Shown piece after piece: positions 17,791 through 27,762 of a DNA stretch of 64,000 bases. The DNA lies in the NCBI GenBank assembly GCA_902636075.1, contig CACPQM010000003.1:101667-165666 (forward strand), in the 5' to 3' direction. The DNA comes from an uncultured Pelagibacteraceae bacterium (GTDB lineage Bacteria; Pseudomonadota; Alphaproteobacteria; Pelagibacterales; Pelagibacteraceae). Below the pieces are notes generated by a model. It was given only the letters and a program-made list of their open reading frames with translations, made no database searches and was not told where the DNA came from. Each line of letters opens with the position of its first letter. Within the stretch, counting starts at the first letter, position 1. The position numbers and the translations under genes were made by a program.

Positions 17791-18723
17791 TTATTTAAAA
17801 TCGTTAGCGTTTTCCTTAGTTACTAATTGTGTTCCTGTATCAATATTAGGATCAATACTTCCGCCGTTAGCTAGCTCAAGAGCATATTTAACTCCATACG
17901 CACCCATGTTGTATGAGAACTGAGCTATTGTTGCAGTCATCTCTCCTTTTAGGATGCTAGTAGCAGCATCTGGAGTAGCATCAAAACCAACAACGATCAC
18001 ATCATTCATATCAGCATCTTTTAGTGCTTGCATCGCACCTAATCCCATATTGTCATTAGAAGCAAAAATTGCTTTGATATTAGGATTTTTCAAAATGATA
18101 GACTCAGTAACTGATCTACCTTTTGCAGTATCCCACTCGGCTGTTTGAGTAGCTACAAGATTTAAACCACAGTTTTTAAATCCTTTAATTGCACCATCTC
18201 TTCTTAGTAATGCAGTTGATTGAGACTCTATTCCAGTAAGAATTGCAACATCAGATCCTTTCGGAGTTTTATCACAAATAAATTTTGCAGCTAATTCTGC
18301 ACCATTCATATTATTTGTCCCAATGAAAGTTACGCCTTCATTGATTCCTTTTGTATCAACAAATACAACTGGAACACCACTTTTAATCGCATCATCTACA
18401 ATCGGTGCAAAAGCGTTTGGATCTCCTGGTGCTAGCGCTAGTGCATCAACACCTTTTGCAAGTTGGTCCTCAACTTGGTTAATCTGAGCTTGTACATCAC
18501 CTTCTTGTGGGGGAGCAATTAAAATTAATTTTACTCCCAATTTTTTTGCCTCTTCTTCAGCACCTTTTGTTACAGAAGCCCAGAATGGGTTTCCAGAACC
18601 AGGTCCTTTAATACTGAATAAGATTTTTTTACCATGCCCGTCAGCAAAAGAAACTGACCCCATGCTAATCAATAAAAAAATTGCTGAAATAAAAACAACA
18701 ATTTTTCTGTTTAGTTCTCTCAT
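17791..18723 (-). CDS. Sugar ABC transporter binding protein (RbsB/FrcB type)
   Basis: 310 residues. A signal peptide ends near GSVSFA, and the mature start is DGHGKKILFS. The pattern of KGPGSGNPFW, QVEDQLAKGVDALALAPGDP, FIGTNNMNGAELAAKF and AIFASNDNMGLGAMQAL is that of type-I periplasmic sugar-binding proteins (ribose, fructose, inositol groups). It feeds the permease and ATPase encoded upstream. Placing the binding protein last in the transport genes, directly before a terminator, with its own 108-base leader and an AGGGG ribosome site, suggests a separate promoter. The neighbouring IolD makes inositol an alternative ligand. Confidence 0.9.
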   Translation of the reverse strand: MRELNRKIVVFISAIFLLISMGSVSFADGHGKKILFSIKGPGSGNPFWASVTKGAEEEAKKLGVKLILIAPPQEGDVQAQINQVEDQLAKGVDALALAPGDPNAFAPIVDDAIKSGVPVVFVDTKGINEGVTFIGTNNMNGAELAAKFICDKTPKGSDVAILTGIESQSTALLRRDGAIKGFKNCGLNLVATQTAEWDTAKGRSVTESIILKNPNIKAIFASNDNMGLGAMQALKDADMNDVIVVGFDATPDAATSILKGEMTATIAQFSYNMGAYGVKYALELANGGSIDPNIDTGTQLVTKENANDFK

Positions 18724-18730
18724 ATTTTTA

Positions 18731-18735
18731 CCCCT
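18731..18735 (-). promoter_or_regulatory. Shine-Dalgarno site of the Rbs-type binding-protein gene
   Basis: Minus-strand AGGGG, seven bases before the ATG at 18723. As with the two other binding-protein genes, it is much better than the sites of most neighbours. Confidence 0.55.
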
Positions 18736-18831
18736 TTAATAATTATTAAAAATTAATTTAATAAAATTTTTAAAAAAAATTCAACTGTTTATAAAAGACA
18801 GTCAGATATACAGTTACAACTTTGAGGTGTG

Positions 18832-19845
18832 CTATTTTCGTGTACCAAGATCTCTTCTAAGAACGTCGATATATACGGCTAATACTATAATAGATCCTAT
18901 TAGAACCTGTTGCCAAAATGAACTTACATCCATCAAATTAAGACCATTTCTTAAAATACCCATGATCATAACGCCTGCAAATACTCCAAGCACCGTACCC
19001 CTTCCTCCAAAAAAGCTCGCTCCGCCAATGATGCATGCTGCTATTGCATCTAACTCAGATTGTAATCCAGCATTAGGATATCCCGAGTCTGTTCGTCCAG
19101 CTAAAATAAGTGCTCCAATTCCAGACAGAAATCCACAAAGTGAGTAAACTATTACTAGAATTTTATTGACGTTAATACCAGAGGCTCTTGCAGCATTAGG
19201 ATTTCCTCCAATTGCATAAATCCATTTTCCTGTTCGAGTTTTATTCATAAATATCCAAAAAATTATGTAAACAATTGCAATAAGAACTAAACTGACTGGT
19301 AAATATTGTGATTTTTCTAAACCAAGCCAAGTTAAATCAATTCGTCCATGACCAAGATATCTAACTTCGTCTGTAAAACCACTTATTGGCGTTCCACCTG
19401 AAATTAAATTTCCTGTACCTCTAAAGATATACAATGTTCCTAAAGTCATTATGAAAGGATGAGGCATCCTTAGAAGGGTTATTCCTAATCCATTAAATAG
19501 ACCACATAGAAATCCTGCTATCAAAGGCGTTATTACTACTATGTACCAAGGCGCTCCTGCTTTAGCAACTATTGCAAGTATCATTAACGACAACATCATT
19601 ATTGATCCAACCGATAGATCAATCCCTGCTGTAACTATCACCATAAACACACCTAATGCTAACATCGATTGCCAGGAAATTTGCTTGAATACATTGGTAA
19701 CATTTCTCCAGGATAAGAAAACATCTGGCTGAAGGAAGTGCATTACTACAATCATTATTACTAGTAGTAATAATATTCCATACTTTTCAAGGTATGGCAT
19801 TATTTTTAAATACAGCGAATTTTTTTCTTGATCTTTATTTTCCAT
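18832..19845 (-). CDS. Sugar ABC transporter permease (RbsC/FrcC type)
   Basis: 337 residues, about ten membrane segments. The segments VTAGIDLSVGSIMMLS, GLGITLLRMPHPFIMTLGTL, GGNPNAARASGINV and CIIGGASFFGGRGTVLG are hallmarks of RbsC-like permeases (CUT2 family). It starts 2 bases after the ATPase gene and forms the channel for the importer. Confidence 0.93.
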   Translation of the reverse strand: MENKDQEKNSLYLKIMPYLEKYGILLLLVIMIVVMHFLQPDVFLSWRNVTNVFKQISWQSMLALGVFMVIVTAGIDLSVGSIMMLSLMILAIVAKAGAPWYIVVITPLIAGFLCGLFNGLGITLLRMPHPFIMTLGTLYIFRGTGNLISGGTPISGFTDEVRYLGHGRIDLTWLGLEKSQYLPVSLVLIAIVYIIFWIFMNKTRTGKWIYAIGGNPNAARASGINVNKILVIVYSLCGFLSGIGALILAGRTDSGYPNAGLQSELDAIAACIIGGASFFGGRGTVLGVFAGVMIMGILRNGLNLMDVSSFWQQVLIGSIIVLAVYIDVLRRDLGTRK

Positions 19846-19847
19846 AA

Positions 19848-20597
19848 TTATTTTTTACCCATAATCCAACCTATTACTTCATCTCTTGAAGTTTTAGATA
19901 ATTCAGACTCTGCAAAATTTGTTCCTTGGAATAAGGCCATCACACGATCACACACGGCAAAAATATCGTCCATTCTATGACTGATAACTATTACTCCAAC
20001 ACCTGTTTGTTTTAAACTGTTTATAAGATCTAGAACTTTACCAACTTCTTTAATTGCAAGTGCAGCAGTTGGTTCATCCATTATTACAACTTTAGCATTA
20101 AATGCTGTTGATCTTGCAATTGCAACTGCTTGCCTTTGACCACCTGAAAGTTCTTCTACTTTTTGATCAGCGCTTTTGACATTAATTTTTAATTTACCAA
20201 GATGCGCATCGGTAAGTTCTTTAATTTTTTTATAATCTAGAAATTTAAGTAGTCCAAGATTTTTAGTTGGTTCACGCCCTAAAAAAATATTTTCACCTAT
20301 TGGAAGATTGCCAGCTAATGCCAAGTCTTGATAAACCATTTCTAGACCTAAATTTTGAGAATCTTTAGGGCTTTCTAAAATCTTCTCTTTACCATCAAAG
20401 AATAATGAGCCTGCACTTGGTTTGTATAGCCCTGATAAAACCTTCATTAAAGTCGATTTTCCAGCTCCATTATCGCCCACAACACCAAGACATTCTCCTG
20501 CATGTATCTTTAAATCTACATTCTCAAGAGCTGTTATGGTTCCAAAGTATTTTGTTACACTTTTTGCTTCTAGAAGTAATTGATTAATTGATGACAT
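19848..20597 (-). CDS. Sugar ABC transporter ATP-binding protein, single-domain FrcA type
   Basis: 249 residues from the ATG at 20597 (MSSINQLLLEAKSV). A TTG 36 bases further upstream is open too but would overlap the preceding gene and add an unconserved lead, so I reject it. Walker A GDNGAGKST, signature LSGGQRQAVAIARS, Walker B VVIMDEPTAAL and switch His VISHRMDDI are intact. Unlike E. coli RbsA, which has two fused nucleotide-binding domains, this has one, as in the Frc and related alphaproteobacterial importers. Confidence 0.9.
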   Translation of the reverse strand: MSSINQLLLEAKSVTKYFGTITALENVDLKIHAGECLGVVGDNGAGKSTLMKVLSGLYKPSAGSLFFDGKEKILESPKDSQNLGLEMVYQDLALAGNLPIGENIFLGREPTKNLGLLKFLDYKKIKELTDAHLGKLKINVKSADQKVEELSGGQRQAVAIARSTAFNAKVVIMDEPTAALAIKEVGKVLDLINSLKQTGVGVIVISHRMDDIFAVCDRVMALFQGTNFAESELSKTSRDEVIGWIMGKK

Positions 20598-20619
20598 AAG
20601 TGAAGAAAATATAAAAAAA

Positions 20620-21642
20620 TCAGTTAATTGCAACAGGTTTTGAGGCTAACAGATATACCGTTTTTCTTTGAGCCCTTTTGCAGAATTTTGGAGGCATTTT
20701 TTTTAAAATTAAGTTCATATCTTTTAGAACAATATCACCCATTTCAAAAAAAGTCTGTTCTAAAGCTCCGGCTCTATGAGCTGAAAACAATATATTTTTA
20801 AGCTTTCTAATTGGATCATTTTTTTTTACAGGTTCTTCAGGAAATACATCTGTTGCGACATATATATCTCCCTTTTTAACTCTTTTTTTTAGGTCCACAA
20901 AATTAACGATTGCTGCTCTACTCATTAAAACAAAAACTGATTTAGGCTTCATTTTATTTAATAATTTTTTGCTTATTAAATTTTTGTTTTTAGTTGTGAC
21001 AGTTGCTAGAACATAAATAATCTCACAATCACTAAACATTTTATTTAAATTAATAGACTTAAAACCAGCTTTTTTTATTTTTTTATTTGGGACCCAGGGG
21101 TCATAAACATTTATATTTTTTGTAAATGGTAACAGCAATGGATAAAGCGCCTTAGCTAAATCTCCAAAACCAAGTAAACCAATTTTTTTATTTGCCAAAA
21201 GGGAAGCATTCAAATTACTCTTTAAACCATATTTTTCTTTACCTTTTACAAAATCAAAATGAGCATTATGTATATTTCTTAATAAAGACAAAGTCATACC
21301 TAAGGCTATTTCAGCAACAGGCTTTGAAAAAACAGGTGATGTAGCGATTACATCAATTTTTTTTTTAAAGCAATAATCATAGTCAATATTATCCATAAAA
21401 TTACTTTCGACATTTATAATACATTTCAACTTAGAAGCTTTTGATAAAAGATTTTTATCAAGATCTGGTTGACCCATTATAAAAGTAGCTTTATGAATAT
21501 TTTTTTCATAAAAATCTTTTTTATTTAACTTAGGAGCAGTTATTAATTTATATTTTGATTTTAATTCATTAAGTTTTTTTTTTGAAAAGATTAAATCTAA
21601 TCTTCTTGGATGTGGATCAGAAATAACTATATGTTTCTTCAC
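20620..21642 (-). CDS. D-2-hydroxyacid dehydrogenase family protein
   Basis: 340 residues. The NAD-binding motif is GLLGFGDLAKAL, and the catalytic triad of the family appears as Arg in MSRAAIVNF, Glu in PEEPVKKNDP and His in SAHRAGALE. Such enzymes reduce 2-keto acids or oxidise 2-hydroxy acids. It lies between a Gfo/Idh/MocA dehydrogenase and the ATPase of the sugar importer. The substrate is unknown; glyoxylate/hydroxypyruvate-type activity is one possibility. Confidence 0.85.
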   Translation of the reverse strand: MKKHIVISDPHPRRLDLIFSKKKLNELKSKYKLITAPKLNKKDFYEKNIHKATFIMGQPDLDKNLLSKASKLKCIINVESNFMDNIDYDYCFKKKIDVIATSPVFSKPVAEIALGMTLSLLRNIHNAHFDFVKGKEKYGLKSNLNASLLANKKIGLLGFGDLAKALYPLLLPFTKNINVYDPWVPNKKIKKAGFKSINLNKMFSDCEIIYVLATVTTKNKNLISKKLLNKMKPKSVFVLMSRAAIVNFVDLKKRVKKGDIYVATDVFPEEPVKKNDPIRKLKNILFSAHRAGALEQTFFEMGDIVLKDMNLILKKMPPKFCKRAQRKTVYLLASKPVAIN

Positions 21643-21649
21643 GGTCTAT

Positions 21650-22807
21650 TTATTTAAGTAATTTCTTTACATCTATTTCTAAAAACTTTTTTGGTTTTAC
21701 ACAATTAGAATTAATTGACACAGATGTTCCAAATTTAGCTGCTTTCATAATAGAAGTAATAATTTCTAATACATGTAAAGATATCTCACCATTACATAAA
21801 TGTTTTCTTTTATTCTCAATTGAATATGCCATTTCAGATAATCCAGCTCCTCGATAGTTTGCATTAGTTGGTGCTTCGTTAGCTCTAGAACTTTGTGTTC
21901 TTATGTTAATACGTCCCAAAGACATTTTTGTGGTCTTAAATTCTCTCCAATTTTCCCCTAATTTATTACAAGTTAATACTGATCCACCAAACATATTTGG
22001 GTCAGGAACAATCATTGAGCCCTTTTCTCCATATAATTCAATGTGATTTCTTTGATGAGCTATTACATCAAATGATAATGTTAATCTTATAACGGAGTTA
22101 TTTTTAAAAGTGATTGTAGATAAATAAGTAGTTGGACATTCTACCTTAAATTTTTTTCCTTTTTTGGGTCCTATACCAATAGTTCTATATTTTTGACCTT
22201 GAATGATGGTGCTTGTTACTTTTTTTGCAGGGCCTAACAGATTTACTAAAGCGGTAATATAATACGGTCCCATATCAATAACAGGACCTCCCTCATTTTT
22301 TGCAAACCAAGGTTCAGGGTTAGGATGATAAGATTCAATTCCAGGAAAAGCAAAAACTGCATTTCCTAATTTAATTTTTCCAATTATGTTTTTTTCAACT
22401 AGTTCTTTTGATTTTTGAATTCCACCGCCCAAAAATGTATCGGGAGCATTACCTAAATATAATTTTTTTTTCTTTGAAAATTTTATTAAATCTTTTCCAT
22501 CTTTTAAATTTATTGCTAATGGCTTTTCAGAGTATACATGTTTTCCATTTGTTAAAGCTTTTTTAGATATTGAATAATGCGCTTTTGGAATTGTAAGGTT
22601 TAAAATAATTTCAACCTCTTTATCTTTTAGCAGTTCATTTACAGTTAAAAATTTTATTCCATAGTTGAATGCACAACGTTTTGCAGCTTTCACATTAATA
22701 TCTGCACATTTAACAATTTTAATATTATTGAAATATTTTTCAGCTCTAAAATATGTTTCAGCGATATGTCCACAACCTATTAAACCAATGTTAAAAACCT
22801 TATTCAT
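21650..22807 (-). CDS. Gfo/Idh/MocA family oxidoreductase (inositol/sugar dehydrogenase-like)
   Basis: 385 residues. Rossmann motif GLIGCGHIAE, EKP motif in YSEKPLAIN (about residue 95) and the segment VIDMGPYYITALVNLLGP, which keeps the catalytic Asp but has Tyr where IolG has His. That variant is common in a subgroup of this family. It is 9 bases after iolD and in the same operon as the Rbs-type importer, so it probably oxidises the imported polyol or sugar. Confidence 0.86.
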   Translation of the reverse strand: MNKVFNIGLIGCGHIAETYFRAEKYFNNIKIVKCADINVKAAKRCAFNYGIKFLTVNELLKDKEVEIILNLTIPKAHYSISKKALTNGKHVYSEKPLAINLKDGKDLIKFSKKKKLYLGNAPDTFLGGGIQKSKELVEKNIIGKIKLGNAVFAFPGIESYHPNPEPWFAKNEGGPVIDMGPYYITALVNLLGPAKKVTSTIIQGQKYRTIGIGPKKGKKFKVECPTTYLSTITFKNNSVIRLTLSFDVIAHQRNHIELYGEKGSMIVPDPNMFGGSVLTCNKLGENWREFKTTKMSLGRINIRTQSSRANEAPTNANYRGAGLSEMAYSIENKRKHLCNGEISLHVLEIITSIMKAAKFGTSVSINSNCVKPKKFLEIDVKKLLK

Positions 22808-22816
22808 AAAAAGTTT

Positions 22817-24661
22817 TTAAACACCTTGTCTCTGTTTTGATTTTCCTTCTTTATGGAGTTTTAATGCTTCTTCATTTTCTTTTGATGTTGGTATTTCAAG
22901 CGTAGGACTTTCCCAAAAAGCAGATCCCTCAAGCCATTCATAACTATGTGTTTTGATTGAAATGACATAAGTGATATCTGACTGCTTAGCTCTTTTAAAT
23001 GCCTCTTCTAATTCTGAAATACTAGAAACATGTTCTGATTTTGCACCCATACTTGCAGCATGTTGAGCAAAATTAACTTCTTTTAAATCTTGAACATTTG
23101 ATGAATTAAATAAACAATTAAATTCTTTTCCACCCTTGAACAATTGAAGTCTATTTATAACAGCATGACCTCCATTATCACACACGATAATTATTAATTT
23201 GTTATTCGTTAATACTGAAGAATATATGTCAGAATTGTTTAATAAATATGAACCATCTCCTACAAATGCAATGACATCTTTATCTGGGTTTGCCATTTTA
23301 ATTCCAAGAGCACCGGAAATTTCATAACTCATGCAACTAAATCCCCACTCTGTCTCATGTGTATTTAACTCTTTTGGCCGCCAAACTTGAACAACTTCTC
23401 CAACCAAACCTCCTGCTGCTGTAACAGCTATATCAGTTGGATCTGAATTCCTATAAATTGCTCCAACAGCGTGAGCATAACTTGGTAAATCTTGATTAGT
23501 TGGACCACTCTCTTTATCTACATATTCATTCCAGGACTTAAGCTCATCTTGTGATTTTTTATGCCAATTATCAGATGATCTCCAATCTCCAAGTGCATTT
23601 GATAATTCTATTAATGATACTTTTGCATCTCCAATGACTGCCTCTGCTAAATGTTTATTTGCATCGTGTCTAGCAATATTAATTGAAACTAGTTTAAATT
23701 GAGGATTTTCAAAATTCGCCCATGATCCAGTTGTAAAGTCAGCTAATTTTGTACCAACACAAATTGCTAAATCAGTTTCTTTAGCTAAATTATTTGCAGC
23801 CTTTCCTCCAAGTCCTCCTATTGGTCCTACAAAATGAGAATGATCTCTTTTCATAGTTGAGTATCCCATAACTGTTTGGGTTACTGGTATATTATGTTTA
23901 ACTGCAAAATTGCTTAACTCTTCCATAGCGTCAGAATAAAATACTCCACCTCCAGAAATTATTATAGGTTTTTTAGAATTTTTAATTTTTTCTACTGCTT
24001 GTTTGATTTGAAAATCATCTGGCTTGGGTCTTCTAATATTGTGAACTCTTTCTTTAAAGAATTCTTCGGGATATTCAAATGTTTCTCCTTGTACATCTTG
24101 GCATAAAGATAAACACGCAGGACCACAATCTGCTGGATCTAACATGGTTTGAATTGCTTGAGGAAGTGACTGTAATATTTGCTCTGGTCTTGTAATTCTA
24201 TCAAAATATTTTGTAACTGGTTTAAATGAGTCGTTAGCTGTCATTCCTGGATTTGAAAAGTGTTCAACCTGTTGCAAAACTGGATCTGGCATTCTATTTG
24301 CATAAGTATCTCCAGGTAAAAATAAAATTGGTAATCTATTACTCATCGCTACTGCTGATGCTGTAACTAGATTTGTAGATCCTGGTCCAACCGAACTTGT
24401 TGCAATAAAAATTTGCTTTCTTCTTTTTGCTCTTGAAAAAGCAACACCTGTTAATGCCATATTTTGTTCATGATGACCTCTAAATGTTGGAAGTTTATCT
24501 TTATTTTCCTCTAAAGCTTGCCCAATACATGCTACATTTCCATGCCCAAAAATACCAAAAGCTCCTGGGAATAAAGGTTCAACCTTACCATCTATATAGA
24601 TTTTCTGTACAATTAAGTGTTTAACTAAGGCATGTGCGCAAGTAAGCTTTATTTTTTTCAT
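22817..24661 (-). CDS. iolD: IolD-like thiamine-diphosphate hydrolase (inositol catabolism)
   Basis: 614 residues. Long stretches match Bacillus IolD, 3D-(3,5/4)-trihydroxycyclohexane-1,2-dione hydrolase: GIFGHGNVACIGQALE, ATSSVGPGSTNLV, MPDPVLQQVEHF, FDRITRPEQ and GYSCMSYEISG-like text. The cofactor-activating Glu is in RGHHEQNMAL and the thiamine-diphosphate GDG motif is in AFVGDGSYLL. IolD opens the inositol-derived ring to 5-deoxy-glucuronate. It is the first gene of an eight-gene run leading through two dehydrogenases, the Rbs-type importer, a mutarotase and a ribokinase, which makes inositol or a related cyclitol a candidate substrate of that importer. Confidence 0.87.
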   Translation of the reverse strand: MKKIKLTCAHALVKHLIVQKIYIDGKVEPLFPGAFGIFGHGNVACIGQALEENKDKLPTFRGHHEQNMALTGVAFSRAKRRKQIFIATSSVGPGSTNLVTASAVAMSNRLPILFLPGDTYANRMPDPVLQQVEHFSNPGMTANDSFKPVTKYFDRITRPEQILQSLPQAIQTMLDPADCGPACLSLCQDVQGETFEYPEEFFKERVHNIRRPKPDDFQIKQAVEKIKNSKKPIIISGGGVFYSDAMEELSNFAVKHNIPVTQTVMGYSTMKRDHSHFVGPIGGLGGKAANNLAKETDLAICVGTKLADFTTGSWANFENPQFKLVSINIARHDANKHLAEAVIGDAKVSLIELSNALGDWRSSDNWHKKSQDELKSWNEYVDKESGPTNQDLPSYAHAVGAIYRNSDPTDIAVTAAGGLVGEVVQVWRPKELNTHETEWGFSCMSYEISGALGIKMANPDKDVIAFVGDGSYLLNNSDIYSSVLTNNKLIIIVCDNGGHAVINRLQLFKGGKEFNCLFNSSNVQDLKEVNFAQHAASMGAKSEHVSSISELEEAFKRAKQSDITYVISIKTHSYEWLEGSAFWESPTLEIPTSKENEEALKLHKEGKSKQRQGV

Positions 24662-24716
24662 TTTTCTAGTTATATTCTCCTCAAATATTCAACTAATAAA
24701 CCACAAAATAAAAATT

Positions 24717-26159
24717 ATGTATAGCAAATTTGGACAATTCATTGATGGCAAATGGCAAGCATCACAAAATAATGAAACTTATGATGTTTTAAATCCTGCA
24801 ACAGAAGAAGTTTTAGGTAAGGCATCTAAAGCAGGTGAAGAAGACGTAAACAAAGCACTTAAGTCTGCAGAAAAAGGTCTTGAAGTTTGGAGAAATACTC
24901 CACCTTGGCAAAGATCAAAAATTATAAGAAAAATTGCCGACCTTATGAGAGAGAGAACTGATGTTTTGGCTAAGTGGTTAACATTAGAAGTTGGAAAGCC
25001 TTTATCAGAAGCAAAAGGGGAAGTTGGAGGCGCTGCAGATATTTTTGAATGGAACTCTGAAGAGACAAAAAGAATTTATGGTCAGATAGTTGAAAGTAGA
25101 TTTGAACATACAAGAATGTATGTAAAATATGAACCTGTTGGAGTTGTTGCTGGATTAATACCCTGGAATTTTCCAATAGTTCTATCTTCAAGAAAAATTT
25201 CTACTGCTTTAGCAGCTGGGTGCTCAGTTATATGCAAGCCAGATGTCATTACTCCAGGAAGTGTAATGGAACTTATGAATATTATAAATGATGCGGGCGT
25301 TCCTCCAGGAGTAGTAAATTTGTTATCTGGTGATCCAGCTAAAATCTCATCTCAATTAATATCATCTGATATAGTTAAAAAAGTTTCTATTACTGGTTCA
25401 ACAAGAGTTGGAAAACTAATTTTAAAGCAAGCTGCTGAAAAAGTTCAAAGAGTTACAATGGAGTTAAGTGGCCATTCACCTTTCATAGTTTTTGACGACG
25501 TGGACATTAACAAAGTAACTGACATGGCAATCACTGCTAAATTTAGGAATAATGGTCAAGTTTGTATATCACCAGCAAGATTTTACATTCATGAGAGTAA
25601 AAAAGATGAATTTGCTAAAACATTAGTTGAAAAAGTTACCAAGCTTAAAGTTGGTAACGGAATGGATGAAGATACAATTCTCGGACCTTTGACAACAGAA
25701 AAAAGATTAAATGAAATAGAAGAATTAGTAGAAAAAACTAAAAGTGAGGGAGCAACAGTTTTATGTGGTGGAAAAAGACCAGCTGGTTTTAATAAAGGGT
25801 ATTTTTATGAACCAACAATTTTTGATAATGTTAAAGATAATTTTACAATTGCTAAAGAGGAACCATTTGGACCTTTGGTTCCATTGCTTACTTTTAAAGA
25901 CACAGATGAAGTTGTGGAAAGAGCAAATGACAATGACCTTGGTTTAGCAAGTTATATCTACACAAATTCTTTAGAAAAAGCCCACAAAGTCTCAGAAAAA
26001 ATGGAAACTGGAACATGCGCAGTGAACCATCCAACAATTGCATTTGCTGAAGTACCGTTTGGAGGAATAAAACAAACAGGTTATGGAAGAGAAGGTGGTT
26101 CTATGGCTATCAAAGATTATTTGAACGTCAAGTATACACATTTCGGTCTCAATTATTAA
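24717..26159 (+). CDS. NAD(P)-dependent aldehyde dehydrogenase
   Basis: 480 residues. Catalytic Cys in NNGQVCISPAR, general-base Glu in VTMELSGHSP (the usual ELGG is ELSG), transition-state Asn in IPWNFP and cofactor Lys in CKPDVITPGS. The pattern suits succinate- or 2-ketoglutarate-semialdehyde-type dehydrogenases rather than methylmalonate-semialdehyde dehydrogenase (IolA). It is divergent from iolD (55 bases between starts) and overlaps the aldolase gene by one base, so it likely oxidises the aldehyde released by that aldolase. Confidence 0.9.
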   Translation: MYSKFGQFIDGKWQASQNNETYDVLNPATEEVLGKASKAGEEDVNKALKSAEKGLEVWRNTPPWQRSKIIRKIADLMRERTDVLAKWLTLEVGKPLSEAKGEVGGAADIFEWNSEETKRIYGQIVESRFEHTRMYVKYEPVGVVAGLIPWNFPIVLSSRKISTALAAGCSVICKPDVITPGSVMELMNIINDAGVPPGVVNLLSGDPAKISSQLISSDIVKKVSITGSTRVGKLILKQAAEKVQRVTMELSGHSPFIVFDDVDINKVTDMAITAKFRNNGQVCISPARFYIHESKKDEFAKTLVEKVTKLKVGNGMDEDTILGPLTTEKRLNEIEELVEKTKSEGATVLCGGKRPAGFNKGYFYEPTIFDNVKDNFTIAKEEPFGPLVPLLTFKDTDEVVERANDNDLGLASYIYTNSLEKAHKVSEKMETGTCAVNHPTIAFAEVPFGGIKQTGYGREGGSMAIKDYLNVKYTHFGLNY

Positions 26160-26950
26160 TGAGAAAAAATAAAGTCAAACAGATGATGGCTGACGGTAAG
26201 CCAGTTGTAAATGGTTGGTTACAAATACCTACTACAGTTTCAGCAGAAATGATGGCTCATCAAGGGTGGGATTCTCTTACAGTAGATATGCAACATGGAC
26301 TTGTTGATTACACAAATGCACTTCCAATGCTTCAAACAATTTCATCAACTGATGTAACTCCATTATCTAGGGTTAACTGGAATGAGCCTGGTCAAATAAT
26401 GAAGATTTTAGACGCTGGTTGTTATGGAATTATATGTCCAATGGTAAGTAACAAAGAAGAGGCAGAAAGATTTGTTCAAGCTTGTATGTATCCACCTAAA
26501 GGATACAGAAGTTTTGGACCAATAAGGGGATTAATTTATGGTGGGTCAGATTATGCTGATCATGCAAACGATGAAATTTTAAAATTGGCAATGATTGAAA
26601 CTAAGGAGTCATTGGAAAAATTAGATGAAATTATGTCAGTCGAAGGTTTGGATGGAATTTACATAGGTCCAGCAGACTTAAGTTTAGCTATAGGGGAAAA
26701 ACCAGGATTTGACAGACCAGAAGATACAAAAGCATATTCTGAAATTCTTAGAATCTTGGAACACACGAAGAAACATAATATCTTTGCAGGAATACATAAT
26801 GGAACAGCTGAGTACGCTCAGAAAATGATTGATAAAGGATTTAATTTTGTAACAATTGGATCAGATGGAAGAGCAATGAGCGCAGGTGCTAAAGCAATTG
26901 TTGAAAAAATGAAAGGCTCGATAAGCAAAAAAGAATCTGAAACTTATTAA
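26159..26950 (+). CDS. HpcH/HpaI family class II aldolase
   Basis: 263 residues. Family marks: VDMQHGLVDY, the Arg-containing YPPKGYRSFGP, the metal-binding Glu in MIETKESLE and Asp in YIGPADLSLAIG. Relatives (HpaI, GarL, RhmA) split 2-keto-3-deoxy acids into pyruvate and an aldehyde. It is translationally coupled to the ALDH (TAATG overlap), which would take the aldehyde product. It could finish the degradation of keto-deoxy acids made by the sugar-acid dehydratases in the window. The final four bases are shared with the stop of the convergent gene. Confidence 0.9.
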   Translation: MRKNKVKQMMADGKPVVNGWLQIPTTVSAEMMAHQGWDSLTVDMQHGLVDYTNALPMLQTISSTDVTPLSRVNWNEPGQIMKILDAGCYGIICPMVSNKEEAERFVQACMYPPKGYRSFGPIRGLIYGGSDYADHANDEILKLAMIETKESLEKLDEIMSVEGLDGIYIGPADLSLAIGEKPGFDRPEDTKAYSEILRILEHTKKHNIFAGIHNGTAEYAQKMIDKGFNFVTIGSDGRAMSAGAKAIVEKMKGSISKKESETY

Positions 26951-27762
26951 TCAAGCTTATCAAGAAAAGACTCGAACTCTTTTTTATTTAAATTTGAAGA
27001 TTGTTTTTTTCCTGGAAATTTTCCTGCTATTGAATCTTTTTTGAATGCCTTAAGAGCTCGAACTCTCTCAACTTTTATTTCATTTTTTAATTTTAATAAA
27101 TTTCCATAAGCTTTTGAATGTCTTGGAGGATTTAAAGTATCTCCACATATGTCTTCCATGAACAGATACATTACGTCAGCTTTCTTTCCCGAACCTAAAG
27201 ATACTGTAACTATATTCGTTCTTTTAGAGATTTCTCCCATTACATTTTCTGGGATAACCTCACATTCGGCAGAAAAAGCTCCTGCATCCTCTAATCTTTT
27301 AAATTTTAAAAAAAGTTCATGTGCCTCTTCACTATTTTTTCCTACTGCTCTTAAACCACCAATCCACGTAGATTTTCTTGGAACTAAACCAAGATGTCCC
27401 ATAACTGGAACATCCTCATTAGCCAGCATTTCTATGATCTTCATACTTCTAGGTGTCATTACAGCATCAGCTCCATTTTCTAGGGCTTCAAACGCTCCTC
27501 TCATGATATCTTCCGAAGTGACAAACTTATTTAATACTAGCGCAGCAGTTAAAAATAGATTTTTTGATCCCTCTCTAACCTGTTTCACATTAAAAGCATT
27601 GCATATTATCATGTCAAACCCAGCCTTCTCTGCGGCCTCAGCTTCATCTATTGTATTAGCTGTGACTTGAGTAAATTTTTTTTTTCCTTTTGCTTTTTTA
27701 AGATCATCAACTGTAAGAGTTCTGTTAGCAGGTTGTGCGGCCCAAGTATAAATCTTTTTCAT
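26947..27762 (-). CDS. PanB-like (ketopantoate hydroxymethyltransferase fold) protein with altered active site
   Basis: 271 residues. The GHLGLVPRK segment, the GGLRAVGK loop and a Glu (Glu168) in the position of PanB Glu181 place it in the PanB/PEP-mutase superfamily. However, the E. coli PanB metal and catalytic residues Asp45, Asp84, Lys112 and Glu114 align with Asn55, Asn78, Met102 and Pro104. It is therefore unlikely to make ketopantoate. It overlaps the DUF1907 gene by 4 bases (ATGA) and the two are surely made together. A C-C lyase or isomerase role on a keto acid is possible but unproven. Confidence 0.8.
   Translation of the reverse strand: MKKIYTWAAQPANRTLTVDDLKKAKGKKKFTQVTANTIDEAEAAEKAGFDMIICNAFNVKQVREGSKNLFLTAALVLNKFVTSEDIMRGAFEALENGADAVMTPRSMKIIEMLANEDVPVMGHLGLVPRKSTWIGGLRAVGKNSEEAHELFLKFKRLEDAGAFSAECEVIPENVMGEISKRTNIVTVSLGSGKKADVMYLFMEDICGDTLNPPRHSKAYGNLLKLKNEIKVERVRALKAFKKDSIAGKFPGKKQSSNLNKKEFESFLDKLD

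Noticed and set aside
19848..20633. Longer ATPase frame starting at 20633
   Set aside because: The upstream start is TTG, overlaps the preceding gene and adds an unconserved lead; the ATG at 20597 gives a normal ABC N-terminus.
27149..27670. 173-residue plus-strand frame
   Set aside because: It is antisense to the PanB-like gene, low in complexity and shows no recognisable domain.
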